Positions 61,903 through 64,000 of a stretch of 64,000 bases of DNA are shown piece after piece. The position numbers were made by a program, and so were the translations under genes. The notes beneath the pieces were generated by a model, which made no database searches, was not told the origin of the DNA, and was given only the letters and a program-made list of their open reading frames with translations. The stretch comes from Flavobacterium chilense (lineage in GTDB: Bacteria > Bacteroidota > Bacteroidia > Flavobacteriales > Flavobacteriaceae): assembly GCF_001602525.1 (NCBI RefSeq), contig NZ_LSYT01000006.1, positions 310,001 to 374,000 on the forward strand, written 5' to 3'. The stretch's first letter is position 1, and the number at the start of each line of letters is the position of its first letter.

Positions 61903-63009
61903 TTATATAAAACAACTCGCACATCCAATTCCTTCTTCCTCGCCTAAAATATCAATAAGGTAAGGAGATTGGTTTTTAGATGCTTTTCGTTCCATTCTTT
62001 TTACATACTCTTCTTTAATTTGAGCCATCCTTTTGGGCTGAATTAACTCTGCTAAACTTTCGCCTTGTGCCCAAGTGTAACCGTCTTTTTCATATTCCAT
62101 TGCTTTTTTGTAAAGCTCTGGATGTTGCTCGTACAACCAAACCCATTCTATTTTTTGTTGGTAAAAACAGAAATAACATCCGGAACGGCTTCTGGCATAT
62201 TGTCCATTTTTACCATTTATTTCAAAATCAATCTTATTATAATAAGCAGGAACGCCTACACCGCTTTCCTTTAAAATTCTGAAAATATCATCTCGCACCA
62301 AAACATCATCGTTTTCGAGTAATGGAAATGTACTTTCGCTTGCCAGAGGATATTCGGTTGTTTTTAAAAACTCAAAAACCAAATGATTAAATCCTTTTAT
62401 GTCAGTATCAAGTAAAGCATTTAACTTTTGTGCTTGAGTAAACGAAGTATTTATTTCCTTTGTAATGATTTGCAATGCTTTTTCCTGAAACCTTCCAAAA
62501 TCTATGTTATTGGCATAAGTTTCAATCTTTTCTATATTTTGGTTAGACAAGGCTTTGGCAATCACGTCTTCACTCCATATATTTTTTCGGAATGGGAAAA
62601 TAGATTGTATGTTTTTCTTGGTAGAAATATAACCCTCTCTCTCTTCATCTCCTCTAATACCTACATAAGAAACTACGGGGTCGGTTCCTACATATTTTTC
62701 AAACGGGTCAAGTTTCAGTTTTTTAGTACACCAACGAGAGTTTGAAGAAGGTAAGTAGCCTCCGTACATTTTTAAAAAATGGTCAAAAGGGTCTTCAGAA
62801 CTGTTCTCTGCACCTTTCAAAATATTTATTTTGACCCCAAGATATACTTCAAGATTTCTGATGAGTTGATAGGTTTCCTCCAATTCTTTCCCTGTATCAC
62901 TCGAATAAAACTCCAAATCCAACTCCGGATATTTAGTTTTGACATAAATAGCTAAAGCCGCACTATCCTTACCTCCCGAAATTCCTAAAACGTGTCTTAT
63001 TTTACTCAT
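61903..63009 (-). CDS. DndC-like PAPS reductase-family sulfurtransferase
   Basis: A 368-residue enzyme. The PP-loop SGGKDS is at residues 11-16, and RWCTKKLKLDPF (Cys94) is the adenylyl-binding and cysteine region. Cys278 and Cys281 (SGCYFCFY) with a further pair at the extreme C-terminus (Cys363, Cys366 in GIGCASCFI) could bind an iron-sulfur cluster. In DndC the PP-loop activates DNA phosphate with ATP before sulfur transfer. It is shorter than most DndC (about 450-550). It overlaps the upstream gene by 4 bases and joins the 541-residue gene without a gap. Confidence 0.8.
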   Translation of the reverse strand: MSKIRHVLGISGGKDSAALAIYVKTKYPELDLEFYSSDTGKELEETYQLIRNLEVYLGVKINILKGAENSSEDPFDHFLKMYGGYLPSSNSRWCTKKLKLDPFEKYVGTDPVVSYVGIRGDEEREGYISTKKNIQSIFPFRKNIWSEDVIAKALSNQNIEKIETYANNIDFGRFQEKALQIITKEINTSFTQAQKLNALLDTDIKGFNHLVFEFLKTTEYPLASESTFPLLENDDVLVRDDIFRILKESGVGVPAYYNKIDFEINGKNGQYARSRSGCYFCFYQQKIEWVWLYEQHPELYKKAMEYEKDGYTWAQGESLAELIQPKRMAQIKEEYVKRMERKASKNQSPYLIDILGEEEGIGCASCFI

Positions 63010-64000
63010 TGCATAAGTTCTTTTAATAAGTTCAACACTGCCGCAATATTTGAAGTGTTATCTTTTCCAAGTTTAGTTTTCAATGCGATTTTTAACTCTT
63101 CTATTTCTTTGCTCTTACTTTTTGGTATTCTTACAACTTTAGGGTCTATCTTGCTAAAGAAAGAATCAATTTTAACCCCTATGACTTCTTCATTAGCCTC
63201 ATCAATATCTGCTTTGGAGATATTGGTTAAGCTATCAAGTTCCAATATCATCGCTTTGAACTTCTCGTATAACAAAATCTCATCTTCATCGGTAAAGACT
63301 TCAAGTGTTCTTCCTGTAATTGCTTGTGCAATGGAATTGAGCCACGCTGTTTTATCTTCTAAAGCTGAATCAATACGTTGTACAAATGTCTTTTGATTAG
63401 CCAGTAACAAATGTTTTTTTAGCTTTTTAAAACGCTTTTGCAAATGTTCTTTATACTCTTCAAACTCTACGGGCTTTCCAACAATCTCATCGCAAATAAA
63501 ATCTTCAAATCGTTTTACCAATTCATCGTAAGAAGTTCGCAATTCCCGAACTGCATTTTGAAGGTTTGTAGTATAGCTTTGTAATTTCGACTTATCTTGT
63601 TGCAAAGTAGTAAGCGATAATCCTAACGCACTCGGAAAAGCTTCAAAAAATGTTTCTTCAGGGTCTTTGCTCGTTGCTATTGCTTGACGGATTTTTAATG
63701 CAGACGGAGAAAGTCTTTTTGTTTGTTTGGAATATTCCTTTAGTTGTTTGTAAAAAACAATAAAAGGTTTTATAGTCTCTATAAAAGAACCATTATCAAT
63801 TTTTTGTTCTACAGATTGATTTAAAAAAGTTCGGTAACTGTTAAAAATATCCAATTTTACACCCTCAATATCAAATGCTTTAATCGTATATTTTTCTGGG
63901 TATTTAGAGATTAGTTCAAGATTTTCATTGGACAAATAAGGAATATAACCTTCTTCATTGAAAACTGCAAAATCATCACGTTTCAAAAACAAAAAAGTTG
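63006..64000 (-). CDS. Protein running off the window, C-terminal part only
   Basis: The frame is open to the window's right edge. The only apparent start is a TTG at 63992, and sequence upstream of it continues in the same frame (residues FLFLKRDDFAVFN...), so the true start lies beyond 64000. About 330 residues are visible. The first 80 are mixed; the rest is strongly helical with long coiled coils (DKSKLQSYTTNLQNAVREL, KRFKKLKKHLL). LSPSALKIRQAIATSKDPEETFF and FEAFPSALG are conserved-looking. It is the first visible gene of the operon, coupled to the DndC-like gene by a 4-base overlap. DndB was considered but no DGQHR-type motif is visible. Confidence 0.6.
   Translation of the reverse strand, partial: TFLFLKRDDFAVFNEEGYIPYLSNENLELISKYPEKYTIKAFDIEGVKLDIFNSYRTFLNQSVEQKIDNGSFIETIKPFIVFYKQLKEYSKQTKRLSPSALKIRQAIATSKDPEETFFEAFPSALGLSLTTLQQDKSKLQSYTTNLQNAVRELRTSYDELVKRFEDFICDEIVGKPVEFEEYKEHLQKRFKKLKKHLLLANQKTFVQRIDSALEDKTAWLNSIAQAITGRTLEVFTDEDEILLYEKFKAMILELDSLTNISKADIDEANEEVIGVKIDSFFSKIDPKVVRIPKSKSKEIEELKIALKTKLGKDNTSNIAAVLNLLKELMQ

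Noticed and set aside
63990..63992. TTG as the start of the last gene
   Set aside because: The frame stays open upstream of this codon to the window edge and reads as protein; the gene is treated as cut by the window.

Overview
The window looks like chromosome of a Flavobacterium-type member of the Bacteroidota. The signs are AT-rich DNA, a C-terminal type IX secretion sorting domain, many small SPII lipoproteins, promoters of the TTG-N17-20-TAnnTTTG type, and housekeeping genes in typical flavobacterial form (lysA, gltB/gltD, sucC, uvrB, LytS/LytTR pair). No tRNA, rRNA or CRISPR array was seen.

Layout. 1-4852: a cut-off Gfo/Idh/MocA dehydrogenase, a Crp/Fnr regulator next to a 2TM-cupin-AhpD-like operon with a palindrome just upstream of its promoter, an NAD(P)-binding protein and a DUF1963 protein. 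4985-15537: comM (yifB) split after codon 21 by a mobile element of about 9.0 kb. The break points can be read to the base: a GA dinucleotide at 5045-5046 and again at 14062-14063, with matching inverted arms 14 bp inside each end. Removing 9,017 bp restores a 511-codon comM. The element carries a large serine integrase next to its right end, a small serine resolvase, an HNH protein, a helicase-like protein with what looks like a family-A polymerase palm at its C-terminus, a predicted small RNA with its own promoter and terminator, and a 0.9-kb non-coding hub with palindromes and an 11-G run.

15651-31458: ordinary accessory chromosome: MazG-like protein, SnoaL-like protein, acetyltransferase, esterase, an ArsR regulator with two SRPBCC proteins behind a double operator, a T9SS cargo protein, and a long run of small minus-strand lipoproteins that includes a recent tandem duplication and one frameshifted gene. 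31778-51615: core metabolism and repair (lysA, gltD, gltB, sucC, a two-component system, an aminotransferase-like enzyme with a dipeptide epimerase, uvrB), with several families of dispersed palindromic repeats in the gaps.

51909-64000: a tightly packed ten-gene minus-strand operon that runs off the right edge. It contains homologues of DNA phosphorothioation proteins (a DndC-like sulfotransferase, a DndA-like cysteine desulfurase, a DndD-like SMC ATPase) mixed with a PIN-like nuclease, an ORC/Cdc6-like AAA+ ATPase, a PLD-fused SF2 helicase and four proteins I cannot name. I see no DndB, DndE, DndFGH or SspE in the visible part, so this may be an unusual modification-based defence system. It and the comM element are the two places most worth following up.
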